Shown: positions 46,652-54,759 of the stretch, piece after piece
Position numbering within the stretch: position 1 is the first letter of the stretch
Layout: each line of letters starts with the position of its first letter
Position numbers and translations under genes: made by a program
The notes under the pieces: model-generated
What the model was told of the DNA's origin: nothing
The model's database searches: none
What the model saw: only the letters and a program-made list of their open reading frames with translations
Source of the DNA: Marinobacter sp. SS5-14b
GTDB lineage: Bacteria > Pseudomonadota > Gammaproteobacteria > Pseudomonadales > Oleiphilaceae
Direction of reading: 5' to 3'
NCBI RefSeq assembly: GCF_030541005.1
Contig: NZ_JASSVM010000011.1
Location: forward strand, 1 to 64,000
DNA length: 64,000 bases

Positions 46652-46684
46652 AAAAGCCGCTGATTGAGACAATCAGCGGCTTTT
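46652..46684. terminator. Terminator shared by apeB and tRNA-Asn (copy 2)
   Basis: A perfect 14-bp stem AAAAGCCGCTGATT (46652-46665) / AATCAGCGGCTTTT (46671-46684) has an A-run on one side and a T-run on the other. It lies between the apeB stop and the 3' end of the minus-strand tRNA gene, so it can terminate both convergent transcripts. Confidence 0.93.
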
Positions 46685-46693
46685 CAGAATAAG

Positions 46694-46769
46694 TGGCTCC
46701 CCGACCTGGGCTCGAACCAGGGACAAACGGATTAACAGTCCGTTGCTCTACCAACTGAGCTATCGGGGA
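46694..46769 (-). tRNA. tRNA-Asn (anticodon GTT), second copy
   Basis: The 76-nt sequence is identical to the tRNA-Asn at 31981-32056, with anticodon GTT and encoded CCA. Both copies are on the minus strand with their own terminators and an AT-containing promoter-like stretch ending in ATTAA just upstream. Confidence 0.97.
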
Positions 46770-46842
46770 ACAGCATCAATGTGCGGCGCATATTAAGGGC
46801 TTTGATTTGGTTCGTCAACCCCATGAAATAAAAGGTCAAAAT

Positions 46843-47808
46843 TTGCACAGGGGTATCAAATACCCCTACCGTCCGCCGGTCTGGCTGCGTAACGGACATT
46901 TGCAGTCTATATGGCCGACCTTGTTCCGAAAGGTCGAAATGCCGGCCCCGCAAACCGAAGTTCTGGCCACCCCGGACGACGACGAGCTTCACCTGGACTG
47001 GTACCGCCAGAGCAGCGGCCGGCTGGCTGTCATATCCCACGGTCTCGAAGGCCACAGTCGCCGACCCTACGTCCTTGGCCTGGCCAAAGCACTGTTGGCG
47101 GACGGCTGGGACGTACTGGCCTGGAACTTCCGATCCTGCGGCGGCGTGATGAATCACCAGCCGAGGTTCTACCACAGCGGTGCCACTGAAGACCTGCACA
47201 CCGTCGTCAGCCACGCCCTGGCGGGAGGCTACAACAACGTGTTTCTATCTGGCTTCAGCATGGGCGGCAACCTCACACTGTTGTACCTTGGCCAGCAAAG
47301 CGAACAGATTGACAGTCGAATCAGCGGCGCCGTTACCTACTCCGTCCCCGCAGACCTGGCCGGCAGCGCAGACATGCTCGCCTTGCCCAGCCGCAAAATC
47401 TACATGCAGCGATTCCTGAGAGACCTGCACGGAAAAATGCAGCAAAAAGCCGAACGATTCCCGGATCTGATCGACACCACCGGTTACGAAAACATCCGCA
47501 ACTTCCACGAATTCGACAACCGGTACACAGCTCCACTACATGGCTTCAAAGACGCCCAGGATTACTGGGCCAACTGCTCGGCACTGTTCAGATTAAAAGA
47601 CATTCGGGTACCGGCCCTGATGGTCAACGCAGCAGACGATCCATTTTTGTCCCCCCAATGCTTCCCGGAATCCCGAAAAGTGCTGGGTGCGTATGTAAAG
47701 GTAGAAGCGCCCAAGTGGGGAGGGCATGTGGGGTTTGTCGAACATGCAAAAGATGGCTATTACTGGTCAGAAAGAAGGGCGCTGGATTTTGTAAAAACGA
47801 TATATTAA
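46843..47808 (+). CDS. yheT: YheT-family alpha/beta hydrolase
   Basis: The YheT/UPF0017-type hydrolase has PPVWLRNGHLQSIWPTLFRK at the N-terminus and VISHGLEGHSRRPYVLGLAK. The oxyanion/acyl segment WNFRSCGG is present, with the nucleophile in NVFLSGFSMGGNLTLLYLG (GFSMG). The acid lies in NAADDPFLSP and the histidine in KWGGHVGFVE. The start is uncertain: TTG 46843, seven bases after AAAGG, gives 321 residues; TTG 46807 would give 333. The physiological substrate is unknown. Confidence 0.85.
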   Translation: MHRGIKYPYRPPVWLRNGHLQSIWPTLFRKVEMPAPQTEVLATPDDDELHLDWYRQSSGRLAVISHGLEGHSRRPYVLGLAKALLADGWDVLAWNFRSCGGVMNHQPRFYHSGATEDLHTVVSHALAGGYNNVFLSGFSMGGNLTLLYLGQQSEQIDSRISGAVTYSVPADLAGSADMLALPSRKIYMQRFLRDLHGKMQQKAERFPDLIDTTGYENIRNFHEFDNRYTAPLHGFKDAQDYWANCSALFRLKDIRVPALMVNAADDPFLSPQCFPESRKVLGAYVKVEAPKWGGHVGFVEHAKDGYYWSERRALDFVKTIY

Positions 47809-47852
47809 ATAATAAGTTGTATTAGGTAGTTTAAGTCAGCTAAGAAGTTTGG

Positions 47853-47968
47853 GTTGAGGGGGTCCAGAGTCGCTTTCCTGGAATCTCGAAGGCCATGGAT
47901 GGCCGGAGCGAAGCGCACAGGGATGTGCTCGTAGCGTTTCCAGGAAAGCGACTCTGGACTCCCTCAAC
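47853..47968 (-). repeat. Hairpin element copy D (reverse core)
   Basis: 31-bp arms at 47853-47883 and 47938-47968 match except for one G/T position; the core at 47884-47937 is 54 bp. The inner arm (CTTTCCTGGAA) resembles copy C, but the outer arm (TTGAGGGGGTCC) is unique. It sits between the convergent yheT and tesA genes, ending 12 bp before the tesA stop codon. Confidence 0.92.
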
Positions 47969-47979
47969 TTGAACCAAAA

Positions 47980-48612
47980 CTAAGCGCCAGTAAGAAGCGG
48001 CTTCAACCGATCCCAAAGATTATCCAATAAAACAGGCTGAGCCTCCTCAGTAGGATGAATGCCATCCTCCTGCATCATCCCGTTCTGGTTGTAGATCCCC
48101 TCGAGAAAAAACGGAACCAAACCCACCTCATACCGGTCAGAGAGCTTCGGAAAGATCTCCGCAAACATCTGCGTATAACGCTGCCCGTAATTCGGCGGAA
48201 TCTGCATGCCCACCAAAATCGGAGTAGCACCGGCATCCACCACCAACTCAATCATCCCGGCCAGATTCGACTCAATGACATTCGGCGGAAACCCCCGAAG
48301 GCCATCGTTACCGCCAAGCTCAATCACCACGACATCCGGCTCGTTCTTCTCAAGCAGCCCCGGCAGTCGTCGCAGTCCGCCATCCGTCGTTTCACCGCTG
48401 ATGCTGGCATTAACCACCTTCCACGCCAGCCCCTTTTCCTCCAGACGCTCACGGAGCAACTGAACCCACGCCGTATCAGAAGGAACGCCGTAGGCGGCAC
48501 TCAGGCTGTCACCGACCACCAGGAGTGTGCTCTGGCTGGCGGAGGCCGGCCATGCGACCAGCAAGAGGGCGAGGACTGCGAATGATCTGATGTACGTCGA
48601 TACCGTATGCAT
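47980..48612 (-). CDS. tesA: Multifunctional acyl-CoA thioesterase I / arylesterase (GDSL)
   Basis: ATG 48612 gives 210 residues with a Sec signal peptide (SFAVLALLLVAWPASA, cleavage near SASQS). The SGNH catalytic set is complete: serine in VVGDSLSAAYG, glycine block I-S-G-E-T-T-D-G-G, asparagine in LGGNDGLRG, and Asp/His in EDGIHPTEEAQ. It is periplasmic; homologues hydrolyse acyl-CoA, lysophospholipids and aryl esters. Its divergent pairing with a YbbA/YbbP-type ABC system is conserved across proteobacteria. Confidence 0.94.
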   Translation of the reverse strand: MHTVSTYIRSFAVLALLLVAWPASASQSTLLVVGDSLSAAYGVPSDTAWVQLLRERLEEKGLAWKVVNASISGETTDGGLRRLPGLLEKNEPDVVVIELGGNDGLRGFPPNVIESNLAGMIELVVDAGATPILVGMQIPPNYGQRYTQMFAEIFPKLSDRYEVGLVPFFLEGIYNQNGMMQEDGIHPTEEAQPVLLDNLWDRLKPLLTGA

Positions 48613-48670
48613 AATAGATTCGTGTACCCTTAAAAATTGAAAAACCGAACGACCAGACAATGGAGCAACC

Positions 48671-49399
48671 GTGAATCAGATGACGGATCTCAGAAAAGCC
48701 GATGCCAGCCCCATGTTGCGAGTAGCCGGCCTGACCCACAAAGTCAGACTGGAAACAGATACGCTGACGATCTTGCAGGGGGTCAATCTGGAAATCAATC
48801 GGGGAGAGTCCGTAGCCATCGTTGGCCGGTCTGGTTCCGGAAAAACCACGCTGCTCGGTTTACTTGCGGGCCTGGACACGCCCAGCGAGGGAACCGTGGA
48901 ACTGGACGGCTCTGAAATCAGTGGCCTGAGTGAGGATGAACGGGCAAAGCTCCGCGCCCGCCGAGTGGGCTTCGTATTCCAGTCGTTTCAGCTCCTGCCT
49001 GCATTGAGTGCGCTTGAAAATGTCATGCTACCCCTTGAGCTGGCGGGTATCGAGGCACCGGAAAAGCGCGCGCGGGACTTGCTCGAACGGGTGGGTCTGG
49101 GCGAGCGCCTGACCCATACGCCTAGGCAACTGTCCGGTGGCGAACAGCAACGGGTTGCGATTGCCCGCGCCTTCGCGTCGGACCCCGCCATTCTGTTTGC
49201 TGACGAACCCACCGGCAACCTGGATAACCGAACAGGCCAGTCTGTCTCAGACCTGCTAATGGATCTGAACCGGGAACAGGGAACCACCCTGGTCATGGTC
49301 ACTCACGATGAGCGCCTGGCCGCCCGCTGTGGCAGGCAGTTGCATATCGAAGCCGGGGTGCTGACAGAGCCTGATACGGCTCGGGAGATGGCAGACTGA
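48671..49399 (+). CDS. ybbA: ABC transporter ATPase YbbA
   Basis: The 242-residue ATPase has Walker A GRSGSGKTT, VFQSFQLLPALSALENVMLP, signature [14 protein letters not shown], Walker B AILFADEPTGNLD and VMVTHDERLA. GTG 48671 follows GGAGC; ATG 48680 is an alternative. Its stop overlaps the permease start by one base. Together with the permease and divergent tesA it forms the conserved tesA-ybbAP locus, thought to handle envelope lipids or acyl chains; the substrate is unproven. Confidence 0.92.
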   Translation: MNQMTDLRKADASPMLRVAGLTHKVRLETDTLTILQGVNLEINRGESVAIVGRSGSGKTTLLGLLAGLDTPSEGTVELDGSEISGLSEDERAKLRARRVGFVFQSFQLLPALSALENVMLPLELAGIEAPEKRARDLLERVGLGERLTHTPRQLSGGEQQRVAIARAFASDPAILFADEPTGNLDNRTGQSVSDLLMDLNREQGTTLVMVTHDERLAARCGRQLHIEAGVLTEPDTAREMAD

Positions 49400-51885
49400 T
49401 GGCGGCCGCAAAGAAACTGATGTCCGTTAGCCGCGATTGGCGGGAGCGGGATGTTCGTGTAGTCCTGGTTGCGCTGATTATTGCGGTGGCGACTGTGGCA
49501 ACGATCGCCCTGTTTGCCAATCAGTTGCAGCGCACACTGGTCTCCTCAGCCAGCTCTTTTCTGGCCGCTGACCGACAGCTTGAAGCCGAGAATGGCCGCC
49601 CGGTGCCCGTTGAGTGGCTAGAGGAAGCCAGAAACCGTGGCCTCGAAACCGGCCAGATGATCGAATTTTCGACGATGGTGTTCGGTGAAAGCGGCTTTCA
49701 GCTGGTCTCGGTGAAGGCTGTCAGTGACGAATACCCTCTGCGCGGCGAGATTGAAATCCAGCCCTCCCAGGATGCGCCCCGAGAAATTGTTGGCGGCGGC
49801 CCGGGCCAGGGCGAAATCTGGGTAAACCCGCGTTTGCTCCGGCTTCTGGCGTTGAACATTGGCGATACGCTGGAAGTCGGTAGCCGGAAGCTCGAAATCA
49901 CCCGTTTGCTGATTCGTGAACCCGACGGCGGGTTCCGGCTGTCCTCTCTGGCCCCCCGGGTCATGATGCATGTCGATGATGTGTCCTCGACCGGTGTGCT
50001 GCAGGAAGGCAGTCGGGTGGAATTTGTTTATTTGTTCGCCGGGGCGGACCCGGTGCTGGAGGATTACTATCAATGGCTTGAGCCTCAGCTGGAGCCCAGC
50101 CATGAATGGGAAGGGGTTCGTGATGGTGAAACCTTCTCTCGCTCTCTGGAACGGGCTGAGCGCTTTCTGCTCCTCGGCGGCAGCCTTGCCGTGCTGCTGG
50201 CCGCCGTTGCCGTGGCGGTTGCCAGTCGCCAGTATGCACTGTCACAGCGTGATACAGTGGCATTGCTGAAAACGCTGGGCCTCACCGGCAAAGGCATTGG
50301 CCGGCTTTACTTGCGCCGGCTGGCGCTGTGGGGGATTGTCGGTATTGTTGGTGGGCTGGCGGTTGCACTGCCGCTGTTCTGGCTGCTGGTCCGGCTGCTC
50401 AGCGATGTACTGGAGCGCCCCGTAGACTTCTATCTGGACCCGGCAGCACTCACGCCCGCCCTGATGACGGCTCTGGTTTCGCTGTTCGCTTTTGCTTATC
50501 CGCCGATACGCCGATTGCGGAGTGTGCCTGCCATGCGGGTGTTGCGCTCCCAGCCCGGTGAAACCGGCCGCGAAGCCATTCCGGATATGGTCCTTGCCGT
50601 CGTGGCCATTTTCGGGCTGGTCTGGCTCTATGCCGGCGAGCTTGCTCTGGTGGTGTCGCTTCTGGGCGGTCTTGTCCTGTTGTTGACCGTATTGGCGCTG
50701 GTGGGCTGGCTCATGGTGTCTGTGCTGCGCCGTGTACGCGGCGGTGGCAATGCCTGGCGTCTTGCACTGGTGGGGCTGTACCGACACCGGCAGGCCAGCA
50801 TGGCGCAGATGGCGGTCTTTGCGATGACCCTGATGCTGGCAGCCACTCTGGTCCTGGTGCGCTCCTCGCTACTGGATGACTGGCAGGCCCAGCTGCCGGA
50901 TGATGCGCCCAACCACTTTTTGATTAATATTGCTCCGGAATCCGTAGACGAGGTCGAAACCTTCTGGTCAGAGCGGGGGGCGCCCCTGGATACCGTGTAC
51001 CCGATGGTGCGTGGTCGCCTGACAGAACTCAATGATCGCCCGGTCAAGGAGGCTGTGAGTAAGGATGAGCGGGTAAACGCTCTGAATCGTGAGTTGAACC
51101 TGACATGGATGGCGGAGCTTCCCGATGACAATCGCCTGGTGGAAGGGGAGTGGTTCGCGCCCGGTGTTACCGAAGGCGTGTCGGTGGAGGCAGAGCTGGC
51201 GGGTCGTCTTGGTCTGAAACTGGGGGATCGGCTGACGTTCACCATTGGCTCGGAGAAGATAACGGAGCCGGTCACCAGTATCCGTACCGTGCAGTGGGAC
51301 AGCATGAAACCGAACTTCTATATGGCGTTCCCGCCCAACGGTGGACTGACAGACATGCCGGGCACCTGGATCACCAGTTTTCATCTCGCCGAAGGCAACA
51401 AGCTTTTGTTGAATGAGTTCTCCCGGCAGTACCCGACTGTCTCCGTGCTGGAAATTGATCACATCATCACGCGCATTCAGGAAATCGTTCGCCAGGTGAC
51501 TCAGGCGATTGAGGCCATCCTGGCGCTGATTCTTGCCGCCGCACTGGTGGTGATGGCAGCGGTGGTCAGCGCCACGCTGCGTGACCGGCAACGGGAAGGC
51601 GCTCTGCTCCGCACGCTGGGTGGCCAGCAGTCACTGCTGGTGCGCAGTACGATGCTGGAATTTGCGTTGCTGGGATTCGTTGCGGGCGTGCTTGGCGTGT
51701 TAGCGGCAGAGGCTGCTGTTTATGCACTTCAGGTCAGGATGTTCGAGGGCACGTTCCGGTGGCACTGGCAGGTGATTTTGCCGATTCCTGTGCTCAGCGC
51801 CGGATTACTTGCGCTGTTCGGGCGCTGGCAGCTCAGGCCGGTGCTGAGTGTTTCTCCGATGTTGCTGTTGCGCCGGCTGGAGTGA
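49399..51885 (+). CDS. ybbP: FtsX-like ABC permease YbbP
   Basis: This 828-residue permease has two FtsX-type modules and about ten transmembrane helices. A first helix (VLVALIIAVATVATIALFAN) precedes a large periplasmic domain. Helix clusters follow near residues 255-380 and 390-450. A second periplasmic domain, containing IRTVQWDSMKPNFYMAFPPN, and a C-terminal helix triplet (about 700-815) complete it. The WDSMKPNFY segment is a recognisable feature of YbbP-type proteins. Confidence 0.92.
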   Translation: MAAAKKLMSVSRDWRERDVRVVLVALIIAVATVATIALFANQLQRTLVSSASSFLAADRQLEAENGRPVPVEWLEEARNRGLETGQMIEFSTMVFGESGFQLVSVKAVSDEYPLRGEIEIQPSQDAPREIVGGGPGQGEIWVNPRLLRLLALNIGDTLEVGSRKLEITRLLIREPDGGFRLSSLAPRVMMHVDDVSSTGVLQEGSRVEFVYLFAGADPVLEDYYQWLEPQLEPSHEWEGVRDGETFSRSLERAERFLLLGGSLAVLLAAVAVAVASRQYALSQRDTVALLKTLGLTGKGIGRLYLRRLALWGIVGIVGGLAVALPLFWLLVRLLSDVLERPVDFYLDPAALTPALMTALVSLFAFAYPPIRRLRSVPAMRVLRSQPGETGREAIPDMVLAVVAIFGLVWLYAGELALVVSLLGGLVLLLTVLALVGWLMVSVLRRVRGGGNAWRLALVGLYRHRQASMAQMAVFAMTLMLAATLVLVRSSLLDDWQAQLPDDAPNHFLINIAPESVDEVETFWSERGAPLDTVYPMVRGRLTELNDRPVKEAVSKDERVNALNRELNLTWMAELPDDNRLVEGEWFAPGVTEGVSVEAELAGRLGLKLGDRLTFTIGSEKITEPVTSIRTVQWDSMKPNFYMAFPPNGGLTDMPGTWITSFHLAEGNKLLLNEFSRQYPTVSVLEIDHIITRIQEIVRQVTQAIEAILALILAAALVVMAAVVSATLRDRQREGALLRTLGGQQSLLVRSTMLEFALLGFVAGVLGVLAAEAAVYALQVRMFEGTFRWHWQVILPIPVLSAGLLALFGRWQLRPVLSVSPMLLLRRLE

Positions 51886-51907
51886 TACCGGCGCAGTCCA
51901 CAATGCT

Positions 51908-52687
51908 CTAGCGGTAGTTCGCGAGAATGGCGTCCAGTTCGCCGTTGTCGCGCATTACGGCAAGCTCCCGATTAAAGTCCTCGGCAAAGTCGCTCCAGTC
52001 TTTGCGTAGCATCAGACGGAAACCGTATTGACTGATGCCCTCCGTTGACGACCGGAACTGGTCCGAGAGGCCTTCATTGCGCAGAATCCACTGCCCCGCC
52101 AGTTTGTCTGCCAGTGCCGCATCGAACTGTTCGCCCAGCAACACAAAACGGAACATATCCCTGTCGCGAGAGACATCGAAACGCTTGATCTTACCGTCAG
52201 CAAAATAGGGCTCAAGGGTGGGGTAAAGATAGCCAAGGTGGGCGACCACCGTTTTCCCGAACAGATCAGTGGGGTGCTCAAAGTCCAGCCCTGAATCCTT
52301 GGGAAAGAAAAAAACTTCTTCTACGTTCACAACGGCATCGGTAAACAGATAGTTTTCTGGATTTTCGGTCCACTCAACCGCTCTGGGTGTGCCGTCCAGG
52401 TAGTCATCTGCCAGCATCTGGTCGACCCGCTTACGGGGAATTTTGCGCGGCATCACCTTGTATCCGAGGCGGGGAACGATGGTGTTGATAACTTCCCACA
52501 TGATTCCGGACGGTTTTGCCCCGTCAACGATCAGGTAGGGTGGATAACCGTTGGGCGAAATGTTGAAGCGGAATGCCGGGCGGTCACCCGTGGCGGCCTG
52601 GGCCATTCCTGCAGTTGTTAAGGCAATAATCGATATCGCAAGAAGCCTTGCAAAGCACTTCGGCGACGGGAGACGAGGTCTATTCAT
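51908..52687 (-). CDS. Periplasmic solute-binding protein, family 3
   Basis: The 259-residue precursor has a signal peptide (FARLLAISIIALTTAGMAQA, cleavage before ATG). The fold matches family 3 amino-acid-binding proteins: FRFNISPNGYPPYLIVDGAK, SGIMWEVINTIVPRLGYKV, VVAHLGYLYPTLEPYFADGK and a C-terminal hinge segment with SQYGFRLMLRKDWSDFAEDF. No ABC permease or ATPase of the amino-acid class is adjacent, so it may be a stand-alone sensor or work with a distant transporter. It is convergent with ybbP. Confidence 0.82.
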   Translation of the reverse strand: MNRPRLPSPKCFARLLAISIIALTTAGMAQAATGDRPAFRFNISPNGYPPYLIVDGAKPSGIMWEVINTIVPRLGYKVMPRKIPRKRVDQMLADDYLDGTPRAVEWTENPENYLFTDAVVNVEEVFFFPKDSGLDFEHPTDLFGKTVVAHLGYLYPTLEPYFADGKIKRFDVSRDRDMFRFVLLGEQFDAALADKLAGQWILRNEGLSDQFRSSTEGISQYGFRLMLRKDWSDFAEDFNRELAVMRDNGELDAILANYR

Positions 52688-52816
52688 TGCGAGAAACTCT
52701 GGATAGGTCAGGCCTATGATGTTGGTTGAAGGGTTACCCGGCCAACTCCCTGCCAGAATGCTCGCTAAATATTACCGTTTTGTTGAATGATTTCAAACAT
52801 TCTGAATCTAACAATT

Positions 52817-52844
52817 GGCTGCCCGCTTGAAAAAACGGGCAGCC
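52817..52844 (-). terminator. Hairpin downstream of the alcohol dehydrogenase gene
   Basis: GGCTGCCCG (52817-52825) pairs with CGGGCAGCC (52836-52844) across a short A-rich loop. It lies 14 bases past the stop of the minus-strand dehydrogenase gene. There is no long U-run after the stem, so it may be a weak terminator or an mRNA end structure. Confidence 0.5.
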
Positions 52845-52857
52845 TGGCTTGCTCAGA

Positions 52858-54045
52858 TCAGGCCCACGCCCTGCGCAGCACAGCCATCGCGTCTTCAAGG
52901 CTGACTTCTTTCGGGTTAAACATGATGGAGCCATCGTCGAGCGCCATCTCTGCAATGGATTCCAGCTGGCTTTCCAGCACTTTGCCGGTTTCTTTCAACG
53001 TTCTGGGCAGCTGGCAGCGCTTATAAAGCGCATCGCGCAATTTTCGGATAGCCGAGATGCTGGCTTCCGCACGGCGCGAGGCTGGGGTGGCGGAGTAGAC
53101 TTCCGGGCCTTCCAGATACAGCAGCAGTTCGCCCAAGGGACCGCGGATGTCCTCCAGATTGAATTCCAGAACGTAGGGCAGGTACAGGCTCATGCAAAGG
53201 CCGTGGGGCAGGTGGCATATGGCACCGGTGGCGTGGCCCAGAGAATGCACCAGCCCGACCATGGAGTTGGAAAAGGCGATGCCCGCCATAGTAGATGCCT
53301 GGGCAAGTTCCAGCCGGCCGTCTTCGTCTTTGGGATTGTCCAGTACCTTGAGCAAGGACTGGCTTATCTTTTTCACCGCAGCGGTGGCGTAAGCATCGCT
53401 GAGGGGGTTTTTGGCCATGCAGGTAAAGGCTTCGGTGGCGTGGGTCAGTGCGTCCATGCCGGTGGCTGCCGTGATGTGCGGCGGCAGCGTGAGGGTCATT
53501 CTCGGGTCGATAATGGCCGCGTTGGGAAGCAGGAACGACGAAGAAAATGGCAGTTTTACGCCTTTCTTCTCATCGGTAATCACCGCGATAGAAGTAACCT
53601 CAGAGCCTGTGCCAGCGGTTGTTGGCACCACGAAAAAAGGCTTCAGCGGGTGCTTGAGAATCCCGGCACCACTGTACTTGGCGATGTCATCGCCGCCTTC
53701 GGAAACAAGAATGTTCACGGCTTTGCCGGTATCGATGGCAGAGCCGCCGCCCACGGCGATGATGGAATCGCACTTTTCCTTGCGGTAAACCTTAGCAATA
53801 TCGCGTACCACGGTGGTGGAAGAGTCTGGTGGCACGTCATCGTAAATGGAGACGATTTCCAGGCCGCTTTCTTCGCAAGCGGCAATAACCGGGTCCAGCA
53901 GGCCTGCTGCGCGAACGCCTTTATCGGTAATAATCATCGGGCGCTTGGCAGCCAGGCCGGTCAGCTCAAACGGAATGTGTTCGAGGGCTGCTTTGCCGGC
54001 AATGACTTTTACCGGGCAGAAGAACTCGTAGTATTTGTGGGTCAT
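52858..54045 (-). CDS. Iron-containing (group III) alcohol dehydrogenase
   Basis: This 395-residue enzyme has the NAD-binding IIAVGGGSAIDTGKAVNILV and FVVPTTAGTGSEVTSIAVIT. The metal-binding histidine pattern is GMDALTHATEAFTCM, followed by GLVHSLGHATGAICHLPHGL, with His in each of the conserved positions. It oxidises or reduces short- to medium-chain alcohols and aldehydes. It follows an SCP2-like gene without a gap (the two share the base at 54045). In alkane- and alcohol-using marine bacteria such enzymes often act in alkanol or ethanol oxidation; that link here is inference. Confidence 0.92.
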   Translation of the reverse strand: MTHKYYEFFCPVKVIAGKAALEHIPFELTGLAAKRPMIITDKGVRAAGLLDPVIAACEESGLEIVSIYDDVPPDSSTTVVRDIAKVYRKEKCDSIIAVGGGSAIDTGKAVNILVSEGGDDIAKYSGAGILKHPLKPFFVVPTTAGTGSEVTSIAVITDEKKGVKLPFSSSFLLPNAAIIDPRMTLTLPPHITAATGMDALTHATEAFTCMAKNPLSDAYATAAVKKISQSLLKVLDNPKDEDGRLELAQASTMAGIAFSNSMVGLVHSLGHATGAICHLPHGLCMSLYLPYVLEFNLEDIRGPLGELLLYLEGPEVYSATPASRRAEASISAIRKLRDALYKRCQLPRTLKETGKVLESQLESIAEMALDDGSIMFNPKEVSLEDAMAVLRRAWA

Positions 54046-54599
54046 TATGCTCTCGCTGTCTCGACTAAATTGGTGGCGACTTTCAGGTAAATACGCGCTG
54101 CGTTCATCAGTTTGTTCGGCAAATGCAGATCCGCCGGATACTCCTTTACCGCTCTCTGGGCAACCAGCTTGGGCAGAATGAAGGTTTCCAATCGGTTCAG
54201 AACTCTGGTCATGCGAACGGCAAGGCTGACGTCGCCGTCAACCAGCATGCGGTCGTTGGCAAAGGCGACGGAAGTCTTTTCCTGAAATGAAAGAACCAGA
54301 AACGCGTGGGCGATGTGTTTGAACTGAATAGACAGGTCGACCGGCCTCGGCGCGCTGTCGCCGTGGAAGTACAGGCAGCCGTCGCCAGTATGTTCAACGA
54401 TCAGTTTGGGGCCATTGGGCATAACCTGCATTTCGAACAAAAAGCCTACCGGTAAGGTTCTGGTTTCATTGCGGGTGATGTCGTCCACCTCGCTGATTGC
54501 CTGCAGTGCACGGCCCATTACCTGGAACATCAGCTCCACATAGGCCCGCCTTGCCTGAAAAATCATCGGTTGTAGTCGTTTCGAGAGCATCATTGCCAT
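54045..54599 (-). CDS. SCP2-like (sterol-carrier domain) protein
   Basis: The product is about 184 residues from ATG 54599, with a further 20 codons available upstream to 54659. The central part, KLIVEHTGDGCLYFHGDSAP, then AFLVLSFQEKTSVAFANDRM and MLVDGDVSLAVRMTRVLNRL, follows the SCP2 lipid-binding fold pattern. The N-terminal helices precede it. SCP2-like proteins hold fatty acyl or other hydrophobic ligands. Tight coupling to the alcohol dehydrogenase gene suggests they share a substrate class. The start is chosen so that the palindrome at 54624-54645 falls upstream. Family assignment is moderate. Confidence 0.6.
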   Translation of the reverse strand: MAMMLSKRLQPMIFQARRAYVELMFQVMGRALQAISEVDDITRNETRTLPVGFLFEMQVMPNGPKLIVEHTGDGCLYFHGDSAPRPVDLSIQFKHIAHAFLVLSFQEKTSVAFANDRMLVDGDVSLAVRMTRVLNRLETFILPKLVAQRAVKEYPADLHLPNKLMNAARIYLKVATNLVETARA

Positions 54600-54623
54600 C
54601 CGATTGTTATTGGGTTGTCTGAT

Positions 54624-54645
54624 TTTTAGAGTTATTGCTCTAAAA
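54624..54645. promoter_or_regulatory. Palindromic operator candidate before the SCP2/ADH operon
   Basis: TTTTAGAG and CTCTAAAA form a perfect 8-bp inverted repeat with a 6-base spacer. A second small repeat, TCAATG / CATTGA at 54647-54662, lies next to it. The position, just upstream of the chosen SCP2-like start and AT-rich, fits a dimeric repressor or activator site over the promoter. The regulator is not identified. Confidence 0.5.
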
Positions 54646-54702
54646 GTCAATGCAATCATTGACAGGCTTTTCGTGTCAGCGGGGCAAAACGGGCTGCCAT
54701 AA

Positions 54703-54733
54703 AAAAACCGGAAGCCTGTAACCTCCGGTTTTT
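54703..54733 (-). terminator. Terminator after the M48 peptidase gene
   Basis: AAAAACCGGA (54703-54712) pairs with TCCGGTTTTT (54724-54733). On the minus strand the stem follows the peptidase stop and ends in a long U-run, giving a strong intrinsic terminator. Confidence 0.92.
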
Positions 54734-54759
54734 GTGGGGGATGCCGCCTTCGCGGTGGC

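Noticed and set aside
46807..46842. Extended N-terminus for YheT starting at TTG 46807
   Set aside because: No ribosome site there; TTG 46843 has AAAGG at suitable spacing and preserves the family N-terminus.
52849..54090. 413-codon plus-strand frame opposite the alcohol dehydrogenase
   Set aside because: Glycine- and histidine-rich shadow without start signals; the minus-strand enzyme is clear.
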